Source: a virus
DNA length: 64,000 nucleotides
Strand: one strand, 5' to 3'
Virus record (IMG/VR): IMGVR_UViG_3300024262_006558
Location: 248,001 to 312,000 of that record
Position 1 is the stretch's first letter. Each line of letters opens with the position of its first letter. Of the stretch, positions 37,832 through 47,386 are shown piece by piece. The notes beneath the pieces are model-generated. The model saw only the letters and a list, made by a program, of their open reading frames with translations, ran no database searches and had not been told where the DNA came from. Made by a program: the position numbers and the translations under genes.

Positions 37832-38481
37832 TTATTATAGTCTTGATCTTTAGATTCTGAAGCTCCAGCTCCAGGAACAGCCCCTAAGTTAAGCAAATAT
37901 TCTTTTACTATTGTGTAAGGGTTAGCGTTATCATAAAGATAGTTTAATTCATTGTTATATAGATAATCTAATGGAGTCCAACCTTTATGACATTTATCAT
38001 TAATATTAGCACCAGCTTCAATAAGATAGCGATGTATATTATCTTCTATATGAGATTGCTCCAAAGAAATCATCAATGGAGATTTACCTGTTGATATACC
38101 TTTTGAGTTTGGATCCGCTCCGCATTGTATAAGCATGTCTAAGGAGTTTTTGAGACCGTGGTATGCGGCAGCACATAATGAAGGAGTTATTGTATTAAGA
38201 GGCTTCTTTCTTAGCCAATACCTAACATAATTAATATCCATTATAGTGCTTAGAGTATTTATCAAATGGATTTTTTCATTATGTATAGCCCATGAAAATA
38301 ATACACCTAAATTTAGTTCATTTTTAAAGTCATTTAAAAACTCAGCATCAAAACCAGATATCTCTTCAAAATATTCATACCATTCTTCTATTTGATCCGC
38401 ATTTTGCACAAACCATTCCTGTCCTGAAGATCTTCTACGAATCTTTCTGGATTCATAATTAAAATATCCACTAGCTTCCAT
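37813..38481 (-). CDS. ankyrin-repeat protein with ADxxxW module
   Basis: 222 residues if started at 38481 (MEASGYFNYESRK), which overlaps the upstream stop by 11 nt like other pairs here. An ATG at 38529 is possible but lies deep in the upstream gene. Module QEWFVQNADQIEEWYEYFEE, then ankyrin repeats (SLDMLIQCGADPNSKGISTG, IHRYLIEAGANINDKCHKGW). Confidence 0.74.
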   Translation of the reverse strand: MEASGYFNYESRKIRRRSSGQEWFVQNADQIEEWYEYFEEISGFDAEFLNDFKNELNLGVLFSWAIHNEKIHLINTLSTIMDINYVRYWLRKKPLNTITPSLCAAAYHGLKNSLDMLIQCGADPNSKGISTGKSPLMISLEQSHIEDNIHRYLIEAGANINDKCHKGWTPLDYLYNNELNYLYDNANPYTIVKEYLLNLGAVPGAGASESKDQDYNKWEWVG

Positions 38482-39613
38482 ATTCTTGTAGTAGTTCTGT
38501 GAGCTCGTAATTACGTTTACTTCTAGCATATTCTACTAACTTTAAACCATTAATAGTTCCTTTATTAGGATCAACTCCTAGCTTTAACATATCTTCAACA
38601 ACTTTTAGGTTGTTGTCGCAAATTGCTCTTTGTAGAATTTCACTATTTGAATATGACCCGTTTTTAGATAACATTTTAATTGCTTCTATTGGACCATTTG
38701 TTATTGCATGCTTAGCTAAAGAAATACCTTCATTGTTTTTTTTAGTTAAATCGGCACCTTTATCAATAGCAAATTTGAATAGGTCTAGATTTTTATTGTA
38801 AAGACCTATCCATATAAGTGATTTTTTATCTCTTAATACAGCATCAATTTTCCAAAAACCATTATCAATAATGTATCCTAACAGTTTCATCATATTTTTC
38901 TTTTGATTGTCTGGTACTGGCTTTATCATATTATTAGCGCACCATAAAACAGTTCTTTCAACAACTTTCTTCTCCATACATGAATTAATAAATTCTTCAT
39001 CTATAGAGTTTTTAAGATCATACATATACACCATAGATTTAATTAAAGGAACTGAAGGCGCGGCTTTATATCCTTTTTCTTTTATGAAGAATTTGATCAA
39101 CTCTACAGTTTTTATATATGAAAATCTATCACTATTTGAAATAACAATCGTCATTTGTAAGTTGGTAAGGTTTAAGCGTTTTAATAAACTTATCGCTATA
39201 TTAGATGAAACAACCGACATTACAAACGCTAAAGTAAACTTATCTATTTTTCTGCCTTCTAAAAATTTAACACATGATATTATATCCTCTTGCTTTAAAG
39301 CGTGTTTAAAAGCGTCTCTAACACCACCTACTTCAATTGAGCTATTTTTAAGACTAGCATCCTTAGTCTTTATGTCTAGAATGTTAAATATCATTCTAGC
39401 CGAATTGCCTCTATTATCATTTATGAGAGTAATATATAGCTGGCTAAGCATTTTAAATGTCAATCCAGTCTGATCCGTAATCAGACTGGATAGTAGATCA
39501 TCGGGAAGGGCAGAAATATCTTCACAACTCATTAAAGGAAGCTCAAGGAACTCAAAGAATTCCTTGGCTAACTCATTAGAGTATGGCACTTTTAACGTTA
39601 GGTAATTGGACAT
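38471..39613 (-). CDS. ankyrin-repeat protein, second module type
   Basis: 380 residues; module LKVPYSNELAKEFFEFLELP, a long helical region, then C-terminal ankyrin repeats (LDLFKFAIDKGADLTKKNNE, KVVEDMLKLGVDPNKGTING). Domain order matches the gene at 34638, its closest relative here. Confidence 0.75.
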   Translation of the reverse strand: MSNYLTLKVPYSNELAKEFFEFLELPLMSCEDISALPDDLLSSLITDQTGLTFKMLSQLYITLINDNRGNSARMIFNILDIKTKDASLKNSSIEVGGVRDAFKHALKQEDIISCVKFLEGRKIDKFTLAFVMSVVSSNIAISLLKRLNLTNLQMTIVISNSDRFSYIKTVELIKFFIKEKGYKAAPSVPLIKSMVYMYDLKNSIDEEFINSCMEKKVVERTVLWCANNMIKPVPDNQKKNMMKLLGYIIDNGFWKIDAVLRDKKSLIWIGLYNKNLDLFKFAIDKGADLTKKNNEGISLAKHAITNGPIEAIKMLSKNGSYSNSEILQRAICDNNLKVVEDMLKLGVDPNKGTINGLKLVEYARSKRNYELTELLQEYGS

Positions 39614-39614
39614 A

Positions 39615-41579
39615 TTACAATAAAGATTTTAGTTTTTCCATTGTCTTAGCAAGTTCAGACATTTCTTTTTTAATAGCTTCTTTATCTTTTTCTATAATAG
39701 CTTTGATATCGAATTTAGTCAACATTTCATTGTCTAGCCATTTGTCTACAGTTGTATACAAAGCTTCAACATCTCCTTTAAAATCACTTAACTTAATGGC
39801 ATGAAAATATTTTTCATCGTAATGATTTTTACCCTCCCATCTACTTCCTGTATGATGTGCATTGGTCTCAGACAGCACTAGGTAAGCTTCTCCGTTATCC
39901 ACGTAATCTGTTAAACAATCAACATTGTGTTGCAAGTCAAAAGAATAGTTAGTTACTTGAACCGTTCTAATTAGCATATTAGAACCTCCATGACTCAGTA
40001 AAAAAGAGGAATAGTTTGAATTATAATATCCTCCATATACCCTTTTTTTGTATTTTAAATTTATTTCTTTATTAATTAAAGATTTTTTGTTTATAATTAA
40101 TGTTCTATTTTCATCTGTTCCAACTATCTTTTTAGAATTTTTCTTAACCAATGCTTTAGTCATTTTAAGATCATCACTTTCATCTTCAAAGTGATGATTA
40201 ACAAACTCACGAGATAAAAATTTATCTATAGCATATATTCTTTGTTTTTTAATGTCAACATTTGATTCATCGTTTTTTAAAGACAAATCAAACAAATTCC
40301 TTAGACTTATATGTTCTGTAACATAACAACTAGTAACATATCCTTTATCATCCGTACCATTTTTATGAATATTATGAAATAATTTAAGAGTTGGGAAATC
40401 TGTAGTCAATGTCTCAACCCAATTCAACAAACTAATAAGCACAGGATACATTTCTTCTTCTGATTCTATAAACTCTGTTAGATATTGATTCTTTCTTTCA
40501 TATTTCCATTCAAGATTACTTAGTTGCTCTTTTCTTTCACTTTCATCTTTGCAATTTTTAAGTTGTTTATTTTCCTCTTTAGTAATAGATTGAGGTTTAG
40601 GCATTTCTTGACCTATAGTCTCTTGCCAATATTTAGACCATCCATGAAGGTGTGAATGTCTATTTCCGATCAATTTGTTAATTAACAAATACATAAATGA
40701 GTTCTCAGATGTTTTATCTACTAGCTCTTCATTTAATCCTTGTTCCTTTAAAAACTCATACCCTTCTTTACTGTCAAACTTAATACATGCTGAAAGTAAA
40801 TTACTAGCTACGGATAAATTCTCTGCTTTATTATCTTGACTTGTGTAAACATCATCAATTTTAACCATTCCAGTTAAAAATATAAATTTAAGAAAATCTA
40901 AGAAGTTTTCTTTTTCTAACCTGATACTGCTTGAAAAATGTTGGTTATTTCTTCTATTATTATCAGATGAGTAATGATAAATAAATTGGAGCACTAAACT
41001 TTGCACTGTGTCTTTAGACACTACTTTGTATAGTTTTCTCTCTTCTAATAGTTTATTGACTTTTTCATTTTCTATATTAAACTCTTCTTTATTAACTTTA
41101 GGTGAATATTCATTACCTATAACATCGCGTATATCATCAATCTTTTTTTGAATTTTGTCTATAGATTTTTCGTTTTCCTCGTTATACTTAACAAGAACCA
41201 TATCTTTATGTTTTAGGCTCAAAGGGTTATAAGGGAAAGATCTATAATCTTCATTTCTACGTGAATTTACATTATTTGATTCACTTCTTGTAAGATAATA
41301 TTTATTTAAAAAATGATACACAAAAGGTTTATACAACTCCATGTCTTCGTGGGTGTATATTTTTAACTGTTCTGGAGTTATAGATTCCAAGTATGATTTA
41401 TAGTAAAATTTTTCATCAGAATTTTTACATAATGTTTCGTTTTCAGAAACTCTAACATTAACATAAGATTGAGCAGTAGAAATTATTTTTTTTATATCTA
41501 AATCATAAACTTCACCCTCTTCATCAGTGAATTGTGTTAAATTTAATTCTATTGAAAATTTACTATCTACCTTTTTCAT
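39615..41579 (-). CDS. large hypothetical protein, 654 residues
   Basis: No motif recognised. Charged and helical for most of its length, with a distinct C-terminal region (HTGSRWEGKNHYDEKYFHAI, SDFKGDVEALYTTVDKWLDN) and a final helix rich in K/E. No signal peptide or membrane segment. One nt separates it from the ankyrin gene downstream, so it is in the same operon. Confidence 0.68.
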   Translation of the reverse strand: MKKVDSKFSIELNLTQFTDEEGEVYDLDIKKIISTAQSYVNVRVSENETLCKNSDEKFYYKSYLESITPEQLKIYTHEDMELYKPFVYHFLNKYYLTRSESNNVNSRRNEDYRSFPYNPLSLKHKDMVLVKYNEENEKSIDKIQKKIDDIRDVIGNEYSPKVNKEEFNIENEKVNKLLEERKLYKVVSKDTVQSLVLQFIYHYSSDNNRRNNQHFSSSIRLEKENFLDFLKFIFLTGMVKIDDVYTSQDNKAENLSVASNLLSACIKFDSKEGYEFLKEQGLNEELVDKTSENSFMYLLINKLIGNRHSHLHGWSKYWQETIGQEMPKPQSITKEENKQLKNCKDESERKEQLSNLEWKYERKNQYLTEFIESEEEMYPVLISLLNWVETLTTDFPTLKLFHNIHKNGTDDKGYVTSCYVTEHISLRNLFDLSLKNDESNVDIKKQRIYAIDKFLSREFVNHHFEDESDDLKMTKALVKKNSKKIVGTDENRTLIINKKSLINKEINLKYKKRVYGGYYNSNYSSFLLSHGGSNMLIRTVQVTNYSFDLQHNVDCLTDYVDNGEAYLVLSETNAHHTGSRWEGKNHYDEKYFHAIKLSDFKGDVEALYTTVDKWLDNEMLTKFDIKAIIEKDKEAIKKEMSELAKTMEKLKSLL

Positions 41580-41635
41580 ATGCTTCTCAATTTAGTTCCT
41601 TAACTATACAACGGATAAAACCTTAAAATGTTTCA

Positions 41636-42328
41636 TCAATCTATATCATATCCATAAACTTTATTGTGCATTACGGCTCCGTAACCCGATAATAGATTCA
41701 CTGTATCATCTTTTCCATCGTTATTACACTTTGAAGCATACCATAACACGCTTGCTCCAGAGTAACACTTGGCATTAACATCTGCTCCATGACATATAAG
41801 TAAATCGCATAGATCTGTTTTTCCAAGAAATGCTAAAAACATAAGAGGTGTGTTTCCCAATTTATGTTTTTTGTTAATGTCTACACCCAAATCGATTAAA
41901 TAATTAATCACACCATCATCATCGTTTTTTCTTTTAGCGGAATAGTAAATAGGTGACACTTCATTTTCATCACAAGCATTTTTATCTGCACCTTTATCGA
42001 TAAAATATTTAACCATGTCTAAGTCGGCATGGTTAGCAGCCCACATAAGAGGAGTGGTATCACCTTCTAATCTTATATCTATATCATAATCTAAAAAGTG
42101 AGAATCAAAAATAGTTTTAATTGTATAAAAATTATTGTTTTGAATAGCCCATACTATTAATTTGTTCATTCCAATTTCATCTTTAAATTGGCAAAAGAAA
42201 TCTTCAGAGAAATCGCAAATTACTTCCCAATAATAATCCCAGTCAACTATGTCATCAGCATTTTCAATATACCATTCTTCTCTGTAGTAGTCATCCTCAT
42301 TATCAGATTCTAAAATTTTTTCATTCAT
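41636..42328 (-). CDS. ankyrin-repeat protein with ADxxxW module
   Basis: 230 residues; module EEWYIENADDIVDWDYYWEV, FSEDFFCQFKDEI, then four ankyrin repeats (DMVKYFIDKGADKNACDENE, LCDLLICHGADVNAKCYSGA). Starts one nt after the upstream stop. Confidence 0.78.
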   Translation of the reverse strand: MNEKILESDNEDDYYREEWYIENADDIVDWDYYWEVICDFSEDFFCQFKDEIGMNKLIVWAIQNNNFYTIKTIFDSHFLDYDIDIRLEGDTTPLMWAANHADLDMVKYFIDKGADKNACDENEVSPIYYSAKRKNDDDGVINYLIDLGVDINKKHKLGNTPLMFLAFLGKTDLCDLLICHGADVNAKCYSGASVLWYASKCNNDGKDDTVNLLSGYGAVMHNKVYGYDID

Positions 42329-42329
42329 A

Positions 42330-42800
42330 TTAGCGTGATGTTAGTAGAGATGAAATGAACTTATCACCTTTTAATTCCGCGTAGTAAAAAGCGTTGTTGC
42401 CATTTTTATCAGTTTTAAATGGATCCGCTTTAAATTTAAGTAATAAATCAATAAAATCTGCATTATTAAATGCAATAGCAAAACATAACATTGGAGTTTT
42501 TAAACCATTTCTAAAATTTATTAAAATATTTGGATCAGCTTTATTAGCCAATAGGTCACAAGCAATAGAGTACCTATTGCTATTTAAAGCGTAAGCTAGA
42601 GATGAATTTCCATTATCGTCTATTTGGTTAACGTCCGCTCCATGTTTAATTAATAACTTCATAACGGCTGTTGTTCCTTTGTTAGCGCAATTCATGAGAG
42701 CCGTTCTAGAGTTGTTATCTTTATAGACTTGGTTGACATCAGCTCCAGCTTGTATTAATTTATTAGTTAATTTTACATTTAGCGACATATAATGAAACAT
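42330..42800 (-). CDS. ankyrin repeats lacking an N-terminal module
   Basis: 156 residues made only of ankyrin repeats, starting mid-repeat (MFHYMSLNVKLTNKLIQAGA). Every comparable neighbour has an N-terminal module. The gene just upstream (42828-43142) is a lone module. The two together look like one gene split by a frameshift or small deletion. Confidence 0.65.
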   Translation of the reverse strand: MFHYMSLNVKLTNKLIQAGADVNQVYKDNNSRTALMNCANKGTTAVMKLLIKHGADVNQIDDNGNSSLAYALNSNRYSIACDLLANKADPNILINFRNGLKTPMLCFAIAFNNADFIDLLLKFKADPFKTDKNGNNAFYYAELKGDKFISSLLTSR

Positions 42801-42827
42801 TGCTTATGAATTTCATCATATGTTTGA

Positions 42828-43142
42828 TTAAAATAAAACACTTCCTCTAGAGATAGTATGTTGATAAGCTCCCGACAACTCACTGCCAAAAACCTTCTTG
42901 GATTCAAGTATGTTGTTTATTAAAATTTCATACATTTGCTCTAAACAATCCTCTGGTGTGCCTGGAATATTTAAATAAAAGTCATACACTATAAAAAGTT
43001 GACTCATGGATAACTCATTTAAATTATCTAAAATAAGATTTTTTGGCACTCCCGTGATATCTTTAACTGATATCGAACCCCATTCAATAAGATGAGGGTA
43101 CTCAACAATAATGTCTAAAGAAAATGGAACGTTAATTTTCAT
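42828..43142 (-). CDS. N-terminal module alone, probable fragment of a split ankyrin gene
   Basis: 104 residues; KINVPFSLDIIVEYPHLIEW matches the second module type, with the helical region after it, but no repeats follow before the stop. 27 nt separate it from the ankyrin-only ORF. Upstream, TATATTTG on the minus strand may be its -7 box. Confidence 0.6.
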   Translation of the reverse strand: MKINVPFSLDIIVEYPHLIEWGSISVKDITGVPKNLILDNLNELSMSQLFIVYDFYLNIPGTPEDCLEQMYEILINNILESKKVFGSELSGAYQHTISRGSVLF

Positions 43143-43217
43143 ATTTTAATTTACCCATAATATTGTTTTTTATATTTCTCCTAGCACAAATATAAGAAAA
43201 ATAAATTATTTATTATT

Positions 43218-43940
43218 ATGAACTGGCTAAAAAAGATTTCTGAAAGTTTCTTTGCACAATTAATGATGATGCTAGGAGCGTTTGCTGTCCTTCTAGGTAT
43301 TGTTTTCTTTTGTTTAACCATTTATGCTAATAGCTTATCTGGAAGCATGAGAGGTGGTCATTCTCATGATTTCAAAGTAGAGTATGTAAATAATAAAGTT
43401 TATCTTGTGGATCATGACAATGAATCTAAGATATCTGTTATAAAGTCGGTTTACCAGGAGCCAGCATTTGAGCGTATTATTGGTCAAATGAATGAGATAA
43501 GAAAAAGATCAGAATCTCATGATAAAACCATGATTTTCTTTTTTCAACAACAATACATTTTCAATTTGCTACAAGCTTTTATGATACTTGTCACCACTAT
43601 TTTTATGCTAGTGGTAAGTAAATATGGATGGGACAACGTAGATAGATGGCTTCTTATAGCCTTCTTTGTTTGCGGTGGGTACGTTGCGTTCTTTAACGTA
43701 ATACCTCAATCCCTTAAAATTCAAGACAACATACACAACAATAAGAAGTATTATCTTATTTATGACAATGCTGAGAGTTCTATCATAACTTATTTAGCTA
43801 CTGGAGAGAACTCTGAAGGAGTGTTTATTAAACCTAATGACTATGTTCACAAATTGGATAAACAATTAAAGATGAACAATGATATTTCTTTTGATTTAGA
43901 TGATATACCTAAACAAGACTTTCAATTCGATAAGAAATAA
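43218..43940 (+). CDS. membrane protein, three predicted transmembrane helices
   Basis: 240 residues, the only plus-strand gene in the right arm. Hydrophobic segments at residues about 14-34 (LMMMLGAFAVLLGIVFFCLT), 112-133 and 142-160; the loop between the first and second is hydrophilic. Divergent from the gene at 42828. No recognised family. Confidence 0.72.
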   Translation: MNWLKKISESFFAQLMMMLGAFAVLLGIVFFCLTIYANSLSGSMRGGHSHDFKVEYVNNKVYLVDHDNESKISVIKSVYQEPAFERIIGQMNEIRKRSESHDKTMIFFFQQQYIFNLLQAFMILVTTIFMLVVSKYGWDNVDRWLLIAFFVCGGYVAFFNVIPQSLKIQDNIHNNKKYYLIYDNAESSIITYLATGENSEGVFIKPNDYVHKLDKQLKMNNDISFDLDDIPKQDFQFDKK

Positions 43941-43961
43941 TCATTTAATACTGGTTTAATA

Positions 43962-44306
43962 TCAAGCATAAAGAGAAATTCGATGACTACATTCTTCACA
44001 TCTATGATGTAAATCTTGTATAGAGTTTTCTAAATCAACCTTCATGTTTTGAAACCTATCTGGTAGATATGAAATATCAGGTTGATCAAATGGGGATTGA
44101 TGATTCATACCTCTATCTTTCATTTCTGCAGCTACTTGATCATGACGAATACCCATAGACTGGGGTTCTATCTGAACAATTGGCTCCATTCTTCCCGTCA
44201 TATTATGTTTCTTAATAAAATTGTGTCGGTGTTTATGTATCTCTCCATGTTCTCCTAAAAGATGCTTATTACAAAGCATTTTTGGAGGTATCATCCACAT
44301 TCTCAT
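43962..44306 (-). CDS. pyrimidine-dimer DNA glycosylase (endonuclease V)-like protein
   Basis: 114 residues. The N-terminus MRMWMIPPKMLCNKHLLGEH and the following GEIHKHRHNF, then RHDQVAAEMKDRGMNHQSP, match the bacterial/phage Pyr_excise family (PF03013), related to T4 DenV. Such enzymes cleave the glycosyl bond at UV-induced thymine dimers and then nick the backbone. It is downstream of a Cys-rich 37-residue gene with which it overlaps (ATGA type). Family call from memory, not alignment. Confidence 0.65.
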   Translation of the reverse strand: MRMWMIPPKMLCNKHLLGEHGEIHKHRHNFIKKHNMTGRMEPIVQIEPQSMGIRHDQVAAEMKDRGMNHQSPFDQPDISYLPDRFQNMKVDLENSIQDLHHRCEECSHRISLYA

Positions 44307-44416
44307 ATATCTCGTTTAAGAGCGTCTCCATAACTTGGCAAACACCCTAAATTGCTGGCCATAATTCCAGCTTCAGAGGTTGGATCTATAGGGCAGTCTT
44401 TGCAAGGCTTTTTCAT
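44303..44416 (-). CDS. small cysteine-rich protein
   Basis: 37 residues: MKKPCKDCPIDPTSEAGIMA...LGCLPSYGD. CxxC plus a later Cys suggest metal binding. The stop overlaps the start of the glycosylase gene, and its ATG overlaps the upstream stop (ATGA), so it is a fully coupled reading frame. Confidence 0.62.
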   Translation of the reverse strand: MKKPCKDCPIDPTSEAGIMASNLGCLPSYGDALKRDI

Positions 44417-45168
44417 ATTAAGTCTTTAAATGCTTCTTGGACTAACTGTGTATTTTCCATACCTTTCATTAAAGAATTTATCTTCAAACGAATTTCAAGT
44501 TCTGCAATGTTTTTCTTATTTTCCTCTATGTCACTTTTTACTTCATCTTCATGTTTTTTGTCTTGTTTCTTTAAATCAATAATCTCTGCAACAATTTCAA
44601 TCTGTTTATTTCTATCTGGAATAGTTTTTTCAGAGATCTCTAGCCCTTCCTTAATGGTTTTATTTTTTTCATACCATCCCCTAGATGTAAGAAAATCTTT
44701 TTCTTCATCAGTAAGTTTTTCTACTTTATATTCAATTGGATTACCTTTTAACGCGACAAGAGCATCTAACCCTTCTTTGTTATCCTTTAGCCAGGCTTCA
44801 TACAGAGGCTTACCTTCTTCGCTTTGTGCGATTTCTGTATCTGTCTTACCAAATGCTGGTATATTTTCTGAGGATCCAAGTAAATGACGTAAAAATGACA
44901 TGTGACTTAAGTTACCTCCACTTTTTGACAGCTCTTCTTCAATGCAATATACTCCTTCCAAGCATATTGTTTCATCATCAGGGAGGTGAGAGTATGATTT
45001 AGTAACTATCTTAACCTTCTTCTCAGTAATAAGAGAATCCAAAGCATCTTGAACTTCTTTATTTTGTTTTAACATGAATAGAGGTATTCCCTGGCCATGC
45101 TTTGCTGTAATATCCACAACGTTTTCATAAAGCTCTTCTTTAGTTACAGTTTTTTTCTTAGTAGCCAT
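44413..45168 (-). CDS. hypothetical protein with coiled-coil C-terminus
   Basis: 251 residues. The N-terminal 70 residues look like a winged helix (GIPLFMLKQNKEVQDALDSL, then a strand pair). The C-terminal 60 residues are a lysine/glutamate coiled coil (IIDLKKQDKKHEDEVKSDIE). DNA or protein binding is possible; not recognised. Confidence 0.65.
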   Translation of the reverse strand: MATKKKTVTKEELYENVVDITAKHGQGIPLFMLKQNKEVQDALDSLITEKKVKIVTKSYSHLPDDETICLEGVYCIEEELSKSGGNLSHMSFLRHLLGSSENIPAFGKTDTEIAQSEEGKPLYEAWLKDNKEGLDALVALKGNPIEYKVEKLTDEEKDFLTSRGWYEKNKTIKEGLEISEKTIPDRNKQIEIVAEIIDLKKQDKKHEDEVKSDIEENKKNIAELEIRLKINSLMKGMENTQLVQEAFKDLI

Positions 45169-45170
45169 AT

Positions 45171-45740
45171 CTATTTATCTTTTAATTTCTCATCAAATAA
45201 AAACCAGTGACCTTTATGTTCATGAAGATTGTATGGAGGATATTCACCTTCATCATCTTCTTCTCCATTGGGGTCACAATCCCAATCACTGCTGCATACT
45301 GATGTCTGATTCCATCCTACGGCAATTATATTATCATCATCTAAAGTCTTTTCAATTATATCGGCTTGTTCATTGAGAGAACTTTCAAATTCCATAGCTC
45401 TAAACGATTCAATCAACTCTACGAAGTTTTCTTTTTTAACTACTACTTTATCGTATGTAGACATCATAACTATTTGATGTTTTCTATCTATTGAATCTAA
45501 ATTTACTATATTCCATATTTCTTTTTGCTCTTGATCTGTAGCTCCATTTATTCTATGATACTTTTTACCTTCCTTATGGAGATGGGGATGTTTTTTAATC
45601 CAATCTGGAATATATTCAGGAAGATACTTTTCCTCCATATAACACCAGACGGCCATTGCTCCTCTCCATGAATTTTTAATTTCATCTTCATGGGCAACTA
45701 ATCCATCTTTACCAAAAAACGTAATTTCTGTATAGCTCAT
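45171..45740 (-). CDS. hypothetical protein, 189 residues
   Basis: Mixed fold; RGAMAVWCYMEEKYLPEY near the N-terminus and an acidic patch (DCDPNGEEDDEGEYPPYN) near the C-terminus. Its overall pattern is of the kind found in phage genomes without known role. A P2-like sequence (GCAACA-N13-ATTCGTTA) lies just upstream on the minus strand. Confidence 0.66.
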   Translation of the reverse strand: MSYTEITFFGKDGLVAHEDEIKNSWRGAMAVWCYMEEKYLPEYIPDWIKKHPHLHKEGKKYHRINGATDQEQKEIWNIVNLDSIDRKHQIVMMSTYDKVVVKKENFVELIESFRAMEFESSLNEQADIIEKTLDDDNIIAVGWNQTSVCSSDWDCDPNGEEDDEGEYPPYNLHEHKGHWFLFDEKLKDK

Positions 45741-45774
45741 GTTTCTATAACGAATTTATATGTTATTTTGTTGC

Positions 45775-46389
45775 TTAATACTTTTTGTTTTTAATATGAG
45801 TCAAAAATTTTTGATATATTTCCATGTGCTTAAGTCGATGAGCTATGGTAAGTGCGCAGTCTTGTAACACATCAGTCTCAAGAGGGTCTGCTCCTTTTTC
45901 CAATAACAGATCAACAACTACTTCCAGGTTATTCTGAACGGCGTACATAAGCGCCGTTCTACCATCTTTATTCTTTTTATGAACATCTGCTCCACTTCTT
46001 ATGAGAAAGCTTACTAGGACGAAGTTTAAACCTCTTATAGCATGAGTAAGCGGTGTGTCTAGATCTTCATCAACGTTATTGATGTTTGCTCCGTGTTTAA
46101 TAAGAATTTTGGCTATTTCTGTATGACCATGATAGCATGCATCCATCAGAGCGGTTTGTTTGTAACCTCTTTTATCGAAAGCTTTATCTGGTTTAACTCC
46201 AGATTTAATTAATTTATCTGCAGTTTTTCCATACCCATGAACACAGGCCCAAGTCAACATAATTTCACCATCCAGATCAAACACAAAACTATCAAAAAAC
46301 TCTTGGGAGAAGTCTTTTATATTCTCATAATATTCAGACCAATTAGATACCCTATCAGCTTGTTCTATAAATTCTTCTTCAGTGTACAT
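45775..46389 (-). CDS. ankyrin-repeat protein with ADxxxW module
   Basis: 204 residues from ATG 46389 (MYTEEEFIEQADRVSNWSEY), 5 nt after the -7 box of a consensus promoter, so near-leaderless. Five ankyrin repeats follow (IAKILIKHGANINNVDEDLD, VVDLLLEKGADPLETDVLQD). Ends with a basic tail. Confidence 0.8.
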   Translation of the reverse strand: MYTEEEFIEQADRVSNWSEYYENIKDFSQEFFDSFVFDLDGEIMLTWACVHGYGKTADKLIKSGVKPDKAFDKRGYKQTALMDACYHGHTEIAKILIKHGANINNVDEDLDTPLTHAIRGLNFVLVSFLIRSGADVHKKNKDGRTALMYAVQNNLEVVVDLLLEKGADPLETDVLQDCALTIAHRLKHMEIYQKFLTHIKNKKY

Positions 46390-46394
46390 ATTGA

Positions 46395-46425
46395 CAAATA
46401 TAGTTTTGTTATGCCAATAAAACAA
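46395..46425 (-). promoter_or_regulatory. Bacteroidota primary-sigma promoter
   Basis: Minus strand TTG (46425-46423), 20 nt, TATATTTG (46402-46395), for the ankyrin gene at 46389. Confidence 0.8.
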
Positions 46426-46458
46426 AAAAGACCTAAACTTTCGCTTAGGTCTTTTTTT
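46424..46458. terminator. bidirectional intrinsic terminator
   Basis: AGACCTAA/TTAGGTCT stem with A-run and T-run on both sides, just upstream of the promoter at 46395. Confidence 0.88.
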
Positions 46459-46678
46459 ATTTTTCAGAAGAAACGTGGCACGCTTTTTATCGTTGCTCTT
46501 ATAGTTGTAGAAGGAAGCGCTATAATCCCCGTGTCCTTAAATAGATTTACACGTCTAACGTGAAACCAAAGCATTTTTTTTTTGCGCTTTACTTTAAGGG
46601 GTTATAGAATTATGAACCATAGCCTCTGATAAATTTCTAAAGTAAATATATATATTTTTTAGTAAAACATCAAGCATT
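46459..46678 (-). other. 220-nt gap with boxes shared with the tRNA-like loci
   Basis: No ORF. The minus strand contains GCTTCCTTCTA and GGCTATGGTTC, both also present at 16859-16880 and within the insertion of the tRNA-like gene at 47539, and an imperfect AAAGCGTGCCACGTTT dyad. Possibly an untranslated RNA. Confidence 0.3.
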
Positions 46679-46879
46679 TTACAATTTACATGAAAAGCAC
46701 AGGTCTTCTTTCCTAGCTTCATCTAACGTAATAGTATCAACATCACATCCAGATGCCACTAATTCAGATTGCTCTTTTTTCTCTTGTTTAGAAGGAGGGT
46801 TGTCAGCATCTATTACAGATAACATTCTAGATTTACCGCAAAGGCATTTAAACCTTCTTACTTTAATTTCGTCTTCCAT
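46679..46879 (-). CDS. small zinc-binding-type protein
   Basis: 66 residues from ATG 46879 (MEDEIKVRRFKCLCGKS). CxC-G at the N-terminus and CFSC at the C-terminus probably bind one zinc. It follows the DnaQ-like exonuclease by 2 nt and may be its partner. An upstream ATG at 46909 lies in the exonuclease end and is less likely. Confidence 0.65.
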   Translation of the reverse strand: MEDEIKVRRFKCLCGKSRMLSVIDADNPPSKQEKKEQSELVASGCDVDTITLDEARKEDLCFSCKL

Positions 46880-46881
46880 AA

Positions 46882-47370
46882 TTATTTTATTAAAAAAAGC
46901 TTTGCGCATGCAATAGCATCTGATAAAGCTTCATGGTGATCAAGTTCTATTTTATGTTTACTACAACATTCATTTAATTTAGTTGACTTATAACCTTTGT
47001 CTTTAAACTTCTTCATAGTACATTCCCACTTCTCAGACAATTTCAATTCCGTATAGTCTAAACCATATAATTCCATTGTTGCTTTTAGAACACTACGATC
47101 AAACACTTCATTATGAGCAACTAATATATTTCCTTGAAGCCTTCTTTTGATCTCTGGATACAGCTCTTTGAAAGTTTTAGCGTTAGCTGTGTCTTTAGCA
47201 GTTAATCCATGAACCTTTGTATTGGCCCAAGAATATTTATTACCTGGAGGTTTAATTAAAGCTTGGTACTCATGAGCTATTACACCATCCTTTACCATAA
47301 CTATTCCTACTGAACAAGCGGAGTTACGCTTACCTGTAGCGGTTTCAAAATCAATAGCAACAAAGTTCAT
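46882..47370 (-). CDS. DnaQ-like 3'-5' exonuclease
   Basis: 162 residues with all DEDDh motifs: Exo I D7-x-E9 (AIDFETATG), Exo II D91 in AHNEVFD, and Exo III H146-x4-D151 (HHEALSDA). It would degrade DNA or RNA from the 3' end in proofreading, repair or nucleotide recycling. Length fits a stand-alone exonuclease domain. It lies between the tRNA-like genes and a small zinc protein. Confidence 0.85.
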   Translation of the reverse strand: MNFVAIDFETATGKRNSACSVGIVMVKDGVIAHEYQALIKPPGNKYSWANTKVHGLTAKDTANAKTFKELYPEIKRRLQGNILVAHNEVFDRSVLKATMELYGLDYTELKLSEKWECTMKKFKDKGYKSTKLNECCSKHKIELDHHEALSDAIACAKLFLIK

Positions 47371-47386
47371 AATAATATTTTATTTG

